In this document: positions 37,169 through 37,226 of the stretch, one piece after another
How the letters are laid out: the number at the start of each line of letters is the position of its first letter
Position numbering within the stretch: position 1 is the stretch's first letter
Source of the DNA: a virus
Virus record (IMG/VR): IMGVR_UViG_3300021108_000005
Span: 1-37,226 of that record
DNA: 37,226 nucleotides
Direction: 5' to 3' (one strand)
Notes under the pieces: model-generated
What the model was told of the DNA's origin: nothing
The model's database searches: none
Seen by the model: the letters and a program-made list of their open reading frames with translations, nothing else
Made by a program: the position numbers and the translations under genes

Positions 37169-37226
37169 GATTGCTCCTTATGCGATTGAGATTGTGCCGT
37201 TGCCCGATGTAAAGCTGTATACGAGA
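37128..37226. repeat. Terminal direct repeat, right copy
   Basis: Identical to bases 1-99. The copy includes the start codon and ribosome site of the gene at 36593-37168, and the last codons of the Gly-rich tip gene. It marks the circular closure of the assembly. Confidence 0.95.

Noticed and set aside
1-37226. Insertion sequences or transposons
   Set aside because: No transposase-like gene or terminal inverted repeats were seen; the tyrosine recombinase fits a phage integrase.

Overview
The window is a complete genome of a temperate tailed phage (siphovirus-like), probably assembled from an environmental sample. The first 99 bases are repeated exactly as the last 99, so the molecule closes into a circle of about 37,127 bp. 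Hallmarks are a large terminase, portal, scaffold, coat protein, tape measure, tail hub, tail fibres, a primase-helicase and a tyrosine integrase. The host cannot be fixed from sequence alone. It is a bacterium that uses Shine-Dalgarno sites and sigma70-type promoters (here TTGACT, 17 nt, TATAAT-like). It should carry a tRNA-Arg(TCT) gene, because the 3' half of such a tRNA lies next to the integrase as an apparent attP. A phage CsrA points to host lineages with the Csr system (for example Planctomycetota, Gammaproteobacteria or Firmicutes); that is inference.

Layout. A divergent control region at 15.18-15.37 kb splits the genome. Leftward from it, and around the circle, runs almost everything: an RHH-like regulator, CsrA, a J-domain SF1 helicase, an SSB-like protein and a primase-helicase (15.2-9.6 kb); small early genes with a PD-(D/E)XK nuclease (9.2-6.4 kb); then TerS, TerL and portal (6.4-3.1 kb). 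Next come the tail fibre and receptor-binding genes (3.1 kb to the junction, then 37.2-36.6 kb), small membrane and secreted proteins (36.6-35.2 kb), a papain-like peptidase, scaffold and coat (35.2-32.7 kb), head completion and internal proteins (32.6-27 kb), and the tail (27-19.2 kb). Rightward from the control region run a second small regulator, attP, integrase, and an operon of two unknown genes, a DNA methyltransferase and a histone-deacetylase-family enzyme, ending at a clear terminator at 19.2 kb.

Notable content. The most unusual features are a zinc deacetylase of the HDAC/AcuC family with all catalytic residues; a Dda/RecD2-like helicase with a J domain (HPD motif) inserted in its C-terminal half; a phage CsrA; and a full-triad papain-like protease beside the capsid genes. 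Several promoters share a 14-bp motif (CGAGAAGAACAGAA and variants), which suggests one regulator controls a scattered regulon. A separate 9-mer, AGCACTCAG, is strongly over-represented and sits in short intergenic gaps. Several genes too short for routine ORF calling (34, 48 and 53 aa) are supported by stop-start overlaps and Shine-Dalgarno sites.
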